A DNA stretch of 64,000 bases from NCBI RefSeq assembly GCF_963082655.1, contig NC_081552.1, forward strand, positions 58,942,561-59,006,560. Direction: 5' to 3'. The translations under genes were made by a program, and so were the position numbers. Each line of letters begins with the position of its first letter. The stretch's first letter is position 1. The notes under the pieces are model-generated. The model saw nothing but the letters and a program-made list of their open reading frames with translations. It was not told the DNA's origin and made no database searches. This document shows positions 34,336 to 46,331 of the stretch, one piece after another. Source of the DNA: Stomoxys calcitrans (lineage: Eukaryota; Arthropoda; Insecta; Diptera; Muscidae).

Positions 34336-34673
34336 TTATCCAATCCTATCATTATTCTCAATATTATATATCGCACCATCAAATTAGTAGCAAAGAAGAA
34401 ATGTGAACTAACATTTAGTAAATAAGTTAAATTTATTACAAATTACATGAATTTATAAACTAAACATACGAAATTAATTGGATTGAATTGAACTAATATC
34501 TTAAATTATACTTTTGATCATACAAATCTTAATGAATTATTAAATTAACTATATCTGCGGAAGCAATACTATAGGTATGACATGGTAATTTACAATGCAC
34601 ATATGCTGCAAGGCGGGCGGCAATGTTTATGCCAAATCACATAAACAAAAGCCGTCCTCTTGCATTACGTTTT
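34336..34673. other. AT-rich stretch, no feature seen
   Basis: Very AT-rich, no repeat-family wording and no usable frame. It could be flanking unique DNA or a decayed end of the BEL/Pao copy. Confidence 0.4.
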
Positions 34674-35952
34674 TATACTCTCCACCATAAGATGGGGGGT
34701 ATACTAATTTCGTCATTCTGATTGTAACTACTCGAAATATTCGTCTGAGACCCCATAAAGTATATATATTCTTGATCGTCGTGAAATTTTATGTCGATCA
34801 AGCCATGTCCGTCCGTCTGTCCGTCCGTCCGTCCGTCCGTCTGTCCGTCTGTCCGTCCGTCCGTCCGTCCGTCCGTCCGTCTGTCTGTCGAAAGCGAGCT
34901 AACTTCCGAAGGAGTAAAGCTAGCCGCTTGAAATCTTGTACAAATACTTCTTATTAGTGTAGGTCAGTTGGTATTGTAAATGGGCCATATCGGTCTATGT
35001 TTTGATATAGCTGCCATATAAACCGATCTTGGGTCTTGACTTCTTGAGCCTCTAGAGTGCGCAATTCTTATCCGATTGGAATGAAATTTTGCACGACGTG
35101 TTTTGATATGACATCCAACAACTGTGCCAAGTATGGTTCAAATCGGTCCATAACCTGATATAGCTGCCATATAAACCGATCTTGGGTCTTGACTTCTTGA
35201 GCCTCTAGAGTGCGCAATTCTTATCGGATTGGGATGAAATTTTGCACGACGTGTTTTGTTATTATATCCAACATCTGTGCCAAGTATAGTTCAAATCGGT
35301 CCATAACCTGATATAGCTGCCATATACACCGATCTGGGGTTTTGATTTCTTGAGCCTCTAGAGTGCGCAATTCTTATACGATTGGAATGAAATTTCGCAC
35401 GACATGTTTTGTTACGATATCCAATAACTGTGCCAAGTATGGTTCAAATCGGTCCAAAACCTTATATAGCTGTCATATAAACCGATCTTGGGTCTTAACT
35501 TCTTGAGCCTCTAGAGGGCGCAATTCTTATCTAATTTGAATGAATTTTGGCACGTAGTATTTTGTTATAATATCCTACAACTGTGCCAAATATGGTTCAA
35601 ATCGGTTCATAACCTGATATAGCTGCCATATAAACCGATCTGGGATCTTGACTTCTTGAGCCTCTAGAGGTCGCAATTATTATCCGATTTGCCTGAAATT
35701 TTGTACGACGGATTCTCTCATGACCATCAATATACGTGTTTATTATGGTCTGAATCGGAATATAGCCTGATACAGCTCCCATATAAATCGATCTCTCTAT
35801 TTTACTTCTTGAGCCCATAAAGGACGAAATTCTTATTCGAATTGGCTGACATTTTACACAGGTCTCCAACATATAATTTAATTGTGGTCCAAACCGGACC
35901 ATATCTTGATATCACTCTAATAGCAGAGCAAATCCTTTCTTATATCCTTTTT
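34674..35952 (-). mobile_element. Family A element A16, right part, minus strand
   Basis: Hairpin at 34674 (ATACTC variant), then an unusually long GTCY tract, about seven units, and the left region up to 'CTTATATCCTTTTT'. A17 interrupts it there; the last ~100 bp of A16 resume at 37290. Confidence 0.75.
34806..34889. repeat. Longest GTCY microsatellite in the window
   Basis: About 84 bp of GTCC/GTCT units at the fixed position inside family A. Other copies have roughly 30-60 bp here. This is the internal microsatellite seed known from dipteran mini-me elements. Confidence 0.85.
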
Positions 35953-37289
35953 ATACCCTCCACCATAAGATGGGGGGTATACTAATTTCTTCATTCTGTT
36001 TGTAACTACTCGAAATATTCGTCTGAGACCCCATAAAGAATATATATTCTTGATCGTCGCGACATTTTGTGTCGATCTAGCCATGTCCGTCCGTCTGTCC
36101 GTCCGTCCGTCCGTCCGTCTGTCTGTCGAAAGTACGCTAACTTCCAAAGGAGTAAAGCTAGCTGCTTGAAATTTTGCGCAAATACTTCTTATTAGTGTAG
36201 GTTGGTTGGTATTGTAAATGGGCCATATCGGTCCATGTTTTGATATAGCTGCCATATAAACCGATCTAGGGTCTTGACTTCTTGAGCCTCTAGAGTGCGC
36301 AATTCTTATCCGATCAGAACGAAATTTTGCACGACGTGTTTTGTTATGATATCCAACAACTGTGACAAGTATGGTTCAAATCGGTATATAACCTGATATA
36401 GCTGCCATATAAACCGATCTTGGGTCTTGACTTCTTGAGCCTCTAGAGGGCGCAATTCTTATCCGATTGGAATGAAATTTCGCACGACGTGTTTTGTTAT
36501 GATACCCAATAACTGTGCCATGTATGGTGTAAGTCGGTTCATAACCTGATATAGCTGCCATATAAACCGATCTTGAGTCTTGACTTCTTGAGCCTCTAGA
36601 GGGCACAATTCTTATCCGATTTCAATGAGTTTTTGCACGAAGTATTTCGTCATGATATCCAACAACTGTGCTAAGTTTGGTTGAAATCGGTCCATAACCT
36701 CATATAGCTGTCATATAAACAGATCTGGGGATTTGACTTCTTGAGCTTCTAGAGGGCGCAATTCCCATCCGATTTGGCTGGAATTTTGCATGACGTATTT
36801 TATTTTTACTTTCAACAACTGTGTCAAATAAGGTTCAAATCGGTTCATAACCTGATATAGCTGCCATATAAACCGATCTGGGATCTTGACTTCTTGACCC
36901 CTAGAGGTCGCAATTATTATCCGATATGCCTGAAATTTTGTACGACGGATCCTCTCATGACCATCAACAAACGTGTTTATTATGTTCAGAATCGGTCTAT
37001 AGCCCGATACAGATCCCATATAAATCGTTCTCTCTATTTTACTTCGTGAGCCCCAATGGGCGCAATTCTTATACGAATTGGCTGAAATTTTACACAGGTC
37101 TCCAACATATAATTTAATTGTGGTCCGAACCGGACCATATCTTGATATCGTTTTAATAGCAGAGTAACTCTTTTCTTATATCCTTTTTTGCCTAAGAAGA
37201 GATGCCGGAAAAAGGACTCGACAAATGCAATCCATGGTGGAGGGTATATAAAATTCGGCCCGGCCGAACTTAGCACGCTTTTACTTGTT
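35953..37289 (-). mobile_element. Family A element A17, complete, nested in A16
   Basis: Complete minus-strand copy from the hairpin (35953) to ACTTGTT (37289). It sits in the T-run of 'CTTATATCCTTTTTTGCC' of A16, the position that corresponds to 'GGCAAAAAAGGATATAAG' on the plus strand. The flanks rejoin with only a one-base difference in the length of the T-run. Its left half is included in the 2,365 bp duplication. Confidence 0.8.
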
Positions 37290-37391
37290 TTGCCTAAGAA
37301 GAGATGCCGGGAAAAGAACTCGACAAATGCGATCCATGGTGGAGGGTATATAAGATTCGGCCCGGCCGAACTTAGCACGCTTTTACTTGTT
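37290..37391 (-). mobile_element. Family A element A16, left-end segment
   Basis: 'TTGCCTAAGAAGAGATGCC' to 'ACTTGTT': the left terminus missing from A16 at 35952. 37392-37519 is unclassified spacer. Confidence 0.72.
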
Positions 37392-37519
37392 AATTTTAAC
37401 TAATCCTATGTTCTAAATTTACTAAATCAAAGCGACTAATCACCCGGGATTCCTTTGTTTTTACAAACGTCAATCTAAAATGCAAGGCTATCATCAGTGA
37501 CAGCATAGATTTAACGAAA

Positions 37520-38525
37520 AAACCAGTAAGGAAAGGCAAAAGTCGTACGGTGCCGACTTTATAATACCCTACACCTACCCTATAAACGCTAATTCTGAAA
37601 CAAATTTGATGTATCCAGATATATTATTAAATTCCTGTATCAAATTTCTAGCAAAGCAAATATGTTCAAAATGTAATAACTACGATTGACAAATGACAAC
37701 AAATTATCCAAAATCTGACGAACAAATACATGGAAGCTATATCTAAATTTGAACCGATTTCGACCAAACTTTATAGATATTGTGGAATTCGTCGAGGAAA
37801 CCGATGTACAAAATTCGATTTAAATAAAATTCACCAGTAATATCGAAAGTCATAAGAAAATACTTCCTGTCGAATTTCGAGAGAATCGGTTGACAAATAA
37901 CCATTTAATTGCTGCATTACTGCAAATCGGACAAACATATATATGGAAGCTATATCCAAATCTGAACCGATTTCTATGAAATTTGCCAGTATTATTGAGA
38001 GTCAGAAGAAAATTTTTCACAACAAATTTAAAGAGAATCGGTCAAAAAAAGGCTATTTTACTGCTGTGTTACTGGAAATCGGACATATATATGAGAGCTA
38101 TATCCAAATCTGAACCGATTTCTATGACATATACCATTAATATCGAGAGTCATAAGAAAATCCTTCCTGCCAAATTTCGAGCAAACCGGTTAATAAATGA
38201 CTATTTTATTGCATTATTAGCAAATCGGACGAACATATATATGGAAGCTATATCCAAATCTGAACCAATTTTTTCCAATTTCAATAGGCTTCGTCTCTAG
38301 GCCGAAAAACATGCCCATACCAAATTTGAAGACGATCGGATGAAAATTGCGACCTGTAGTTTGTACACAAATTATCAAGGACAGACGGACAGACAGACGG
38401 ACGGACAGACAGACAGTTAGCTAAATCGAATCAGAAAGTGATTCTAATCTCTCTCTTCCTTTTGGGTGTTACAAACTAATTCACTAAGTTATAATACCCT
38501 GTACCACAATAGTGGTGTAGGGTAT
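37520..38525 (+). mobile_element. Family E element, complete (E1)
   Basis: Left end 'AACCAGTAAGGAAAGGCAAA', then a palindrome-like GTCG-ACGGTGCCGAC, an 'ATAATACCCTACACC' box, and a core of five diverged units with 'ATATGGAAGCTATATCC' and 'GAACCGATTTCTATGA'. A GACA/GACG microsatellite follows at 38381-38417, then 'AGTTAGCTAAATCGAATC' and the terminal hairpin 'ATACCCTGTACCACAATAGT' to 'GGTGTAGGGTAT'. The layout parallels family A although little sequence is shared. It encodes no protein. Confidence 0.72.
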
Positions 38526-38677
38526 AAAAATGTCATACCGACGAAGCTACTTCCGACAGCTTTGAATACCTTCTTGTTCAATATTAGTCTTCATACTGGT
38601 ACGATCGTCAATCCACTTGGAATAAAAAACCAAACATTTCTATCATCCTAATTCTTGTGGTTTGTGTTTTATTTTTC

Positions 38678-38983
38678 TACCCACCATCGAAGGATGGAGG
38701 TTTATTCATTTTGTCATTCCGTTTGCAACACATCGAAATATCCATTTCCGATCCTATAAAGTATTGTATATATATTCTACGATCTACCCATGTCCGTCCG
38801 TCTGTATGCTGAAATCACGCTTCAGTCTTTAAAAATAGAGACATTGAGCTGAAATTTTGCACAGATTCTTTTTTTGTCCATAAGCAGGTTAAATTCGAAG
38901 ATGAGCTATATCGGACTATATCTTGATATAGCCCCAATATAAGGCCCTTCGATATTCTTCTTCAATTTGGCCCAGATCGGTCC
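38678..38983 (-). mobile_element. Truncated family B right end (B3)
   Basis: 'CTACCCACCATCGAAGGAT', 'ATTCCGTTTGCAACACATCG', short GTCC tract and 'AAAAATAGAGACATTGAGC'. It is cut at 'CAGATCGGTCC' by the start of duplication copy 2; the same element continues further at the end of copy 2. Confidence 0.7.
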
Positions 38984-41348
38984 ATTTCAATGAGTTTTTG
39001 CACGAAGTATTTCGTCATGATATCCAACAACTGTGCTAAGTTTGGTTGAAATCGGTCCATAACCTCATATAGCTGTCATATAAACAGATCTGGGGATTTG
39101 ACTTCTTGAGCTTCTAGAGGGCGCAATTCCCATCCGATTTGGCTGGAATTTTGCATGACGTATTTTATTTTTACTTTCAACAACTGTGTCAAATAAGGTT
39201 CAAATCGGTTCATAACCTGATATAGCTGCCATATAAACCGATCTGGGATCTTGACTTCTTGACCCCTAGAGGTCGCAATTATTATCCGATATGCCTGAAA
39301 TTTTGTACGACGGATCCTCTCATGACCATCAACAAACGTGTTTATTATGTTCAGAATCGGTCTATAGCCCGATACAGATCCCATATAAATCGTTCTCTCT
39401 ATTTTACTTCGTGAGCCCCAATGGGCGCAATTCTTATACGAATTGGCTGAAATTTTACACAGGTCTCCAACATATAATTTAATTGTGGTCCGAACCGGAC
39501 CATATCTTGATATCGTTTTAATAGCAGAGCAACTCTTTTCTTATATCCCTTTTAGCCTAAGAAGAGATGCCGGGAAAACCACTCGACAAATGCGATCCAT
39601 GGTGGAGGGTATATAAAATTCGGCCCGGCCGAACTTAGCACGCTTTTACTTGTTTTGCCTAAGAAGAGATGCCGGGAAAAGAACTCGACAAATGCGATCC
39701 ATGGTGGAGGGTATATAAGATTCGGCCCGGCCGAACTTAGCACGCTTTTACTTGTTAATTTTAACTAATCCTATGTTCTAAATTTACTAAATCAAAGCGA
39801 CTAATCACCCGGGATTCCTTTGTTTTTACAAACGTCAATCTAAAATGCAAGGCTATCATCAGTGACAGCATAGATTTAACGAAAAAACCAGTAAGGAAAG
39901 GCAAAAGTCGGACGGTGCCGACTTTATAATACCCTACACCTACCCTATAAACGCTAATTCTGAAACAAATTTGATGTATCCAGATATATTATTAAATTCC
40001 TGTATCAAATTTCTAGCAAAGCAAATATGTTCAAAATGTAATAACTACGATTGACAAATGACAACAAATTATCCAAAATCTGACGAACAAATACATGGAA
40101 GCTATATCTAAATTTGAACCGATTTCGACCAAACTTTATAGATATTGTGGAATTCGTCGAGGAAACCGATGTACAAAATTCGATTTAAATAAAATTCACC
40201 AGTAATATCGAAAGTCATAAGAAAATACTTCCTGTCGAATTTCGAGAGAATCGGTTGACAAATAACCATTTAATTGCTGCATTACTGCAAATCGGACAAA
40301 CATATATATGGAAGCTATATCCAAATCTGAACCGATTTCTATGAAATTTGCCAGTATTATTGAGAGTCAGAAGAAAATTTTTCACAACAAATTTAAAGAG
40401 AATCGGTCAAAAAAAGGCTATTTTACTGCTGTGTTACTGGAAATCGGACATATATATGAGAGCTATATCCAAATCTGAACCGATTTCTATGACATATACC
40501 ATTAATATCGAGAGTCATAAGAAAATCCTTCCTGCCAAATTTCGAGCAAACCGGTTAATAAATGACTATTTTATTGCATTATTAGCAAATCGGACGAACA
40601 TATATATGGAAGCTATATCCAAATCTGAACCAATTTTTTCCAATTTCAATAGGCTTCGTCTCTAGGCCGAAAAACATGCCCATACCAAATTTGAAGACGA
40701 TCGGATGAAAATTGCGACCTGTAGTTTGTACACAAATTATCAAGGACAGACGGACAGACAGACGGACGGACAGACAGACAGTTAGCTAAATCGAATCAGA
40801 AAGTGATTCTAATCTCTCTCTTCCTTTTGGGTGTTACAAACTAATTCACTAAGTTATAATACCCTGTACCACAATAGTGGTGTAGGGTATAAAAATGTCA
40901 TACCGACGAAGCTACTTCCGACAGCTTTGAATACCTTCTTGTTCAATATTAGTCTTCATACTGGTACGATCGTCAATCCACTTGGAATAAAAAACCAAAC
41001 ATTTCTATCATCCTAATTCTTGTGGTTTGTGTTTTATTTTTCTACCCACCATCGAAGGATGGAGGTTTATTCATTTTGTCATTCCGTTTGCAACACATCG
41101 AAATATCCATTTCCGATCCTATAAAGTATTGTATATATATTCTACGATCTACCCATGTCCGTCCGTCTGTATGCTGAAATCACGCTTCAGTCTTTAAAAA
41201 TAGAGACATTGAGCTGAAATTTTGCACAGATTCTTTTTTTGTCCATAAGCAGGTTAAATTCGAAGATGAGCTATATCGGACTATATCTTGATATAGCCCC
41301 AATATAAGGCCCTTCGATATTCTTCTTCAATTTGGCCCAGATCGGTCC
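38984..41348. repeat. 2,365 bp direct tandem duplication, copy 2
   Basis: Same content as 36619-38983 at an offset of 2,365 bp. It contains part of A17 (38984-39654), the A16 left end (39655-39756), family E element E2 (39885-40890) and the B3 copy. Differences from copy 1 that I see cluster at 39529-39605 (the family A left end), plus one at about 39910. Confidence 0.9.
39885..40890 (+). mobile_element. Family E element, duplicate copy (E2)
   Basis: Duplicate of E1. The palindrome here reads GTCGGACGGTGCCGAC, where E1 has GTCGTACGG, so E2 keeps the better match to a perfect palindrome. Confidence 0.72.
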
Positions 41349-41510
41349 AGATTTAGATATAGTTGCCATATAGACCGATCTCTCGATTTGAGGCTTTGGG
41401 CCCATAAAAGGCGCATTTTTGTCCGATGTCGCCGAAATTTTGAACAGTGAGTTAAATTGGCCCTTCGACTTCATTCTCCAATTTGACCCAGATCGGTCCA
41501 GATTAGAATA
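41043..41510 (-). mobile_element. Family B right end and partial core, longer copy
   Basis: Same start as 38678 but continuing beyond the duplication boundary through more of the core ('CATATAGACCGATCTCTCG', 'GGGCCCATAAAAGGCGC') to the MITE at 41513. Confidence 0.7.
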
Positions 41511-41512
41511 TA

Positions 41513-41747
41513 TTGGGTTGCCCAAAAAGTAATTGCGGATTTTTAAAAGAAAGTAAATGCATTTTTAATAAAACTTAGAATGAACTTTAATCAAATATAC
41601 TTTTTTACACTTTTTTTCTAATGCAAGCTAAAAATAACAGCTGATAACTGACAGAAGAATGAATGCAATTAAAGAGTCACAAGTTGTGAAAAAATTTGTC
41701 AACGCCGACTATATGAAAAATCCGCAATTACTTTTAGGGCAACCCAA
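41513..41747. mobile_element. Mariner-derived MITE, 235 bp, complete
   Basis: Terminal inverted repeats of at least 32 bp: TTGGGTTGCCCAAAAAG at the left and its complement at the right, with one mismatch (CCCAAAAAG versus CCCTAAAAG). A TA dinucleotide flanks each side (41511-41512 and 41748-41749), the mariner target. The right ~125 bp, reversed, matches the leader of the truncated mariner at 4075, while the left part would be the parent's 3' end. It has no coding sequence. It would depend on transposase supplied elsewhere. Confidence 0.88.
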
Positions 41748-41749
41748 TA

Positions 41750-44063
41750 GTACCCTAAAAATAAAAATTCGGTATCCAAATTTCGGATGGGGTACCTAGG
41801 GGAGCCGCCCCACCCTAAAACCTTCCAAATATATATTTAGATCAATCACGAAAATATGGGATTCAAATGAAAGGTGTTTAGGATAAGAAAACGTATCTGA
41901 TATCCATTTGTCGAACTAAGTGCTTGGGAGACCACCCCAACACCTAAAACATCCCTAAATCGGACATATTTACCGACCATGGCAATATGGGACTCAAATT
42001 ATAGGTATTTGCGAGTAAAATACGAATCTGATATCCAAATGTGGGACCACGTTTCTGGGGGTCCACCCCTTCCCCAAAACACCCCCAAACAAGACTTATT
42101 TACTCACCTTGGGAACATGGGGCTTAAATAAAAAGTGTTTGAGTGTAGAATTAGCATCTGATATCCAAATATGAGACCAAGTGTTTGGGGGGCCGCCTCT
42201 CCCCAAAAGCCTAACCCAAAGTGGACACATTTACGACCATAGCCACGTAGGGCTCAAATGAAAGGTATTTGGGAGAAAAGCACAAATTTGATATCAATGT
42301 TCCGGAAAAGTGTCTATGGAGCAACCCCACCCCCACAACACCACCCAACCCCCAAAACACCCCTAAAACGGACATATTTACCGATCATGGCAATATGGGA
42401 CTCAAATGAAAGGTATTTGCGAGTAGAATACGAATCTGGTATTCAAATGTGGGACCACGTTTCTAGGGGGTGGAAACCTTCCCCAAAACACCCCCCAAAC
42501 AGGACTTATTTACTGACCATGGGAATATGGGACTTAAATAAAAGGTGTTTGAGTGGAGAATTGGAATCTGATATCCAAATATTGAAGCAAGTGTTTGGGG
42601 GGCCGCCTCTCCCCAAAAACATCCCCCAAAGGGGACAAATTTACGACCATAGCCATATGGAGCTCAAACGAAAGGTCTTTGGGAGTGAAGCACGAATCTG
42701 ATATCAATATTTGATAAAAGTGTCTATGGGGCCACCCCACCCTCACAACAATACCCAAATAGTAAGTATTTGCTGACTTTTGCAATATGAGGCTCAAATA
42801 AGAGGGTTTTTAGAGTGGATCACGAATTCGATTTATATTTCCAAGGCCAACTCACTGAGTGGCCGCCCATCTCCCAAAACACCCTCCAAGCCGGTCACGT
42901 TTGCCGACTATGGAAATATGGGGCTCAAATTAAAGGTATTTTCGAGTAGACCACGTATCTGATATCAACATTAGGGACCAACTGTCTAGGGGACGTCCCA
43001 CCGCCATAACAACGCCCACATAGGACGAATTTGCTCACCAAGACTATTTGGGTCGTAAAGAGAGTGGAACTAAATATTTATAGTTTTTAGGGCCAATACC
43101 CCAAACCGGACATATTTGCTGACTTTTGCAATAAGGAGTTTAATGAGATTTGTACGAATTTGATATTCAATTTTGGGGCCAATGGTAATATGGGGTTCAA
43201 ATAGATGATATATAGATATATGAGAATAGAGCACGTTGCTGATATATTTTCCGGGCTTAGTGTTTGGGGGACCACCCCAATCCCCAAAACACCCCTAAAT
43301 CGGCCATATTTACCCACCATGTCAATGTGGAAATTAAACGAAAGGTAATGGGGGGTAGAGCAAGAATTGATACCCACTTTCGGGACCAATTTTTGGGGGT
43401 CAACCCCTTTCCCAAAATACCCCATAAGCAGCATTTTTTAGTGACCATCGCAAAATGGGGCTCAAATAAAGGTATTTGGGAGTAGAATACGAATTTGATA
43501 TCCAAATTTAGGACCATGTATTTAGGGCATCACCCCTTTCCCAAAACACCCCGCAAAGGTAAACATTTTTTCGAGCATGCCAATATGTGGTATTTAATAT
43601 TAGAAAACGAATTTGATAACCTATATTTGGCCATGTGTTTGGATGACGCCTCATCGTGTAAACTTCCCTAAACTAATGGCAATATGGGGTTTAAATAAAT
43701 GGTATTTGAAAGAAGAGCACGATGTTGTATATTTTTTCAGGGCCAAGTGTCTGGGGGACCACCGAAGTTGATATGTTTCAGGAAACCAAACAACGAAAAC
43801 ACCACTTAATCAGACATCATGAGAATATCGGGCTGAAACGAAGTATTTTAAGAATGGAGTACACCTTCCATTCAAACTTAAATTCGTAGACCAATAAAGA
43901 TAAAGGTAAATATATTGTTAAACAATTAGTCAAGCGATATACTATATTCGTAGCATGGTATTTCACTAAAAGCTCTTTAATTGTCGAAAGTAACTATTCC
44001 AAGAAAACTTTTGTTCCATATAAAGTAAAAGAAGGCGAAGCGGAGCGGGCCCGGGTCAGCTAG
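41750..44063 (-). mobile_element. Family C element, near full length, minus strand (C8)
   Basis: It ends at 44063 with the family C start in reverse (CGGGCCCGGGTCAGCTAG) and contains a long run of ~125 bp units ('GGCAATATGGGACTCAAATG' and similar), clearer and longer than in C2. The 3' tail beyond 'CCGAAATTTGG' is missing, cut at the MITE. It has a single copy of the segment that is doubled around the mariner in C2, so it serves as the uninterrupted reference. No coding capacity is seen. Confidence 0.72.
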
Positions 44064-44993
44064 TTTATAATGTTATCAATTAATCTTGATAAAAAATTTT
44101 GTTTTTCGTAAAAGTTTCCCAAACGTTTTATTTTTTTTTTTTTTTGTGTGTAGGGTCGATGGTGTAAGGTATTATATAGTCGATTCTGCACGACTTCTGC
44201 TTTTCCTTTTTGACCAGCCATAAAGTCGAATAGATGGGCCATGACTGACTTCTTCCAAATTTCTAACAAAATCCATTATGGACAAAAAGAATCTGAGCAA
44301 ATCTTCTGAATTTTATCTTTAGTTTTAAAGAATGTTCCGGAATTTAAAAAGACATAAGTATAGATTGCCGGACTGACGGACGGACGATCATGGTTTTCAA
44401 TTTTTACGACGAATAAGAATTTGTTGTCGAAATTTCGATGTGCTGTTAACAGAATGGCAAAATGAATAAGGCAATAAATAAACTGCAATTGAATTAAATA
44501 ATTGACTATACTGTTCACATTTGTCACCCATGCGATACACAATGACACAGCTGTCACTACCAGATATAAGTTCGAAATTGCAATGCTAATATTTTCTCAA
44601 TTCGATTATTTTCTACAAACCCCTATACTCAATTATCTTTAATACACAAATTTGTAACAGATGTGAAATACGACAATTCAACAATGTGTAACACATGCAG
44701 TAAATCTTGTGCTTATATTAAAATCACTAGTAATTTTGTCAAAAAACTTTTGCCTATCTCAAATAAGAATTTCATACTCTAATTTTGTTGCAGCAGCCTC
44801 CGGTTAAAGTCTTGGCAAAGGAATGGCGCAACGAAATCCTTGACATCTTTTCAAGCCATTATCTTTATTAGACAACAACGCAACTAATGGAAAACGCTCT
44901 TCTTTTTTTGTCACACTAAAAGTCATATTTTCCTGCCATCATCACTATGTGCGCGATTCTTGACTACTCTCAGCAAATGTAGGTGAATATTTA
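44064..44993. other. Mostly unclassified DNA with a decayed family B end
   Basis: A T-run lies at 44129-44145. At 44281-44465 there is faint family B right-end wording on the plus strand ('AAAAGAATCTGAGCAAA', 'GACTGACGGACGGACGATCA', 'GAAATTTCGATGTGCTGTT'). The remainder (44470-44993) has no repeat-family wording and no convincing frame. Confidence 0.45.
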
Positions 44994-46331
44994 AACAAGT
45001 AAAAGCGTGCTAAGTTTGGCCGGGCCGAATCTTATATACCCTCCACCATGGATCGCGCTTGTCGAGTTCTTTTCCCGGCATCTCTTCTTAGGCAAAACAG
45101 GCTATAAGTAAAGATTTGCTCTGCTATTAGAGCGATATCATGATATGGTCTGGTTTGGACCACAATTAAATTATATGTTGGAGACCTGTGTAAAATGTCA
45201 GCCAATTCGAGTAAGAATTGCGCTCTTTGTGAGCTCAAAAAGTAAAATAGAGAGATCGGAGCTGTATCGGGCTATGGACCGATTCAGACCATAATAAACA
45301 CGTATGTTGATGGTCATGAAAGAACCCGTCGTACAAAATTTCAGGTAAATCGTATAATAATTGCGACCTCTAGAGGCTCAAGAAGTCAAGATCCCAGTTC
45401 GGTTTATATGGCAGCTATATCAGGTTATGAACCGACTTGTACTTTATTTGACATAGTTGTTGAAAGTAACAATAAAAAACGTCTTGCGAAATTTCAGCCA
45501 AATCGGATAGGAATTGCGCCCTCTAGAAGCTCAAGAAGTCAAGTCCCCAGATCTGTTTATATGACAGCTATATCAGGTTATGGACCGATTTGAACCATAT
45601 TTGGCACAGTTGTTGGATATCATAACAAAATACTACGTGCCAAAATTCATTCAAATCGGATAGGAATTGCGCCCTCTAGAGGCTCAAGAAGTCAAGACCC
45701 AAGATCGGTTTATATGAGAGCTATATAAGGTTATAGACCGATTTCAACCATACTTGGCACAGTTGTTGGATATCGTAACAAAACACGTTGTGCAAAGTTT
45801 CATTCCAATCGGATAAGAATTGCGCACTCTAGAGGCTCAAGAAGTCAAGACCCCATATCGGTTTATATGGCAGCTATATCAGGTTATGAACCGATTTGAA
45901 CCATACTTAGCACAGGTGTTGGATATAATAACAAAACACGTCATGCAAAATTTCATTCCAATCGGATAAGAATTGCGCACTCTAGAGGCTCAAGAAGTCA
46001 AGACCCAAGATCGGTTTATATGGCAGCTATATCAAAACATGGACCGATATGGCCCATTTACAATACCAACCGACCTACGCTAATAAGAAGTATTTGTGCA
46101 AAATTTCAAGCGGCTAGCTTTACTCCTTCGGAAGTTAGCGTGCTTTCGACAGACAGACGGACGGACGGACGGACGGACGGAGGGACAGACGGACGGACAT
46201 AGCTAGATCGACATAAAATTTCACGACGATCAAGAATATATATACTTTATGGGGTCTCCGACGAATATTTCGAGTAGTTACAATCAGAATGACGAAATTA
46301 GTATACCCCCCCATCTTATGGTGGAGGGTAT
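44994..46331 (+). mobile_element. Family A element A19, complete
   Basis: Left end, about six units, GACR tract (46149-46198, with one GAGG interruption) and hairpin to GGGTAT. It lies between unclassified sequences on both sides, so it is one of the few copies not nested in another repeat. A short deletion in the left region removes 'TTTATATGG' near 45257. Confidence 0.82.

Larger units (their letters stand above)
36619..38983. repeat. 2,365 bp direct tandem duplication, copy 1
   Basis: Contains the left half of A17, the left end of A16, a spacer, a complete family E element and a truncated family B end. Copy 2 follows with no gap. The two copies are almost identical. Confidence 0.9.

Noticed and set aside
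34806..34889. GTCY tract as an arginine/serine/proline-rich coding region or a telomeric repeat
   Set aside because: It occupies the fixed microsatellite position of family A, and fly telomeres are not made of this repeat.
37983..38300. 105-residue frame present twice (also 40348-40665) as a conserved gene
   Set aside because: The identity comes from the recent 2,365 bp duplication; the frame runs through the repeat core of a family E element.
42258..42701. 147-residue open frame in family C
   Set aside because: It spans diverged ~125 bp repeat units, is not conserved in C2, and shows no domain.
44126..44148. T-run as the poly(A) tail of a retroposed gene on the minus strand
   Set aside because: No flanking duplication or recognisable transcript sequence was found beside it.
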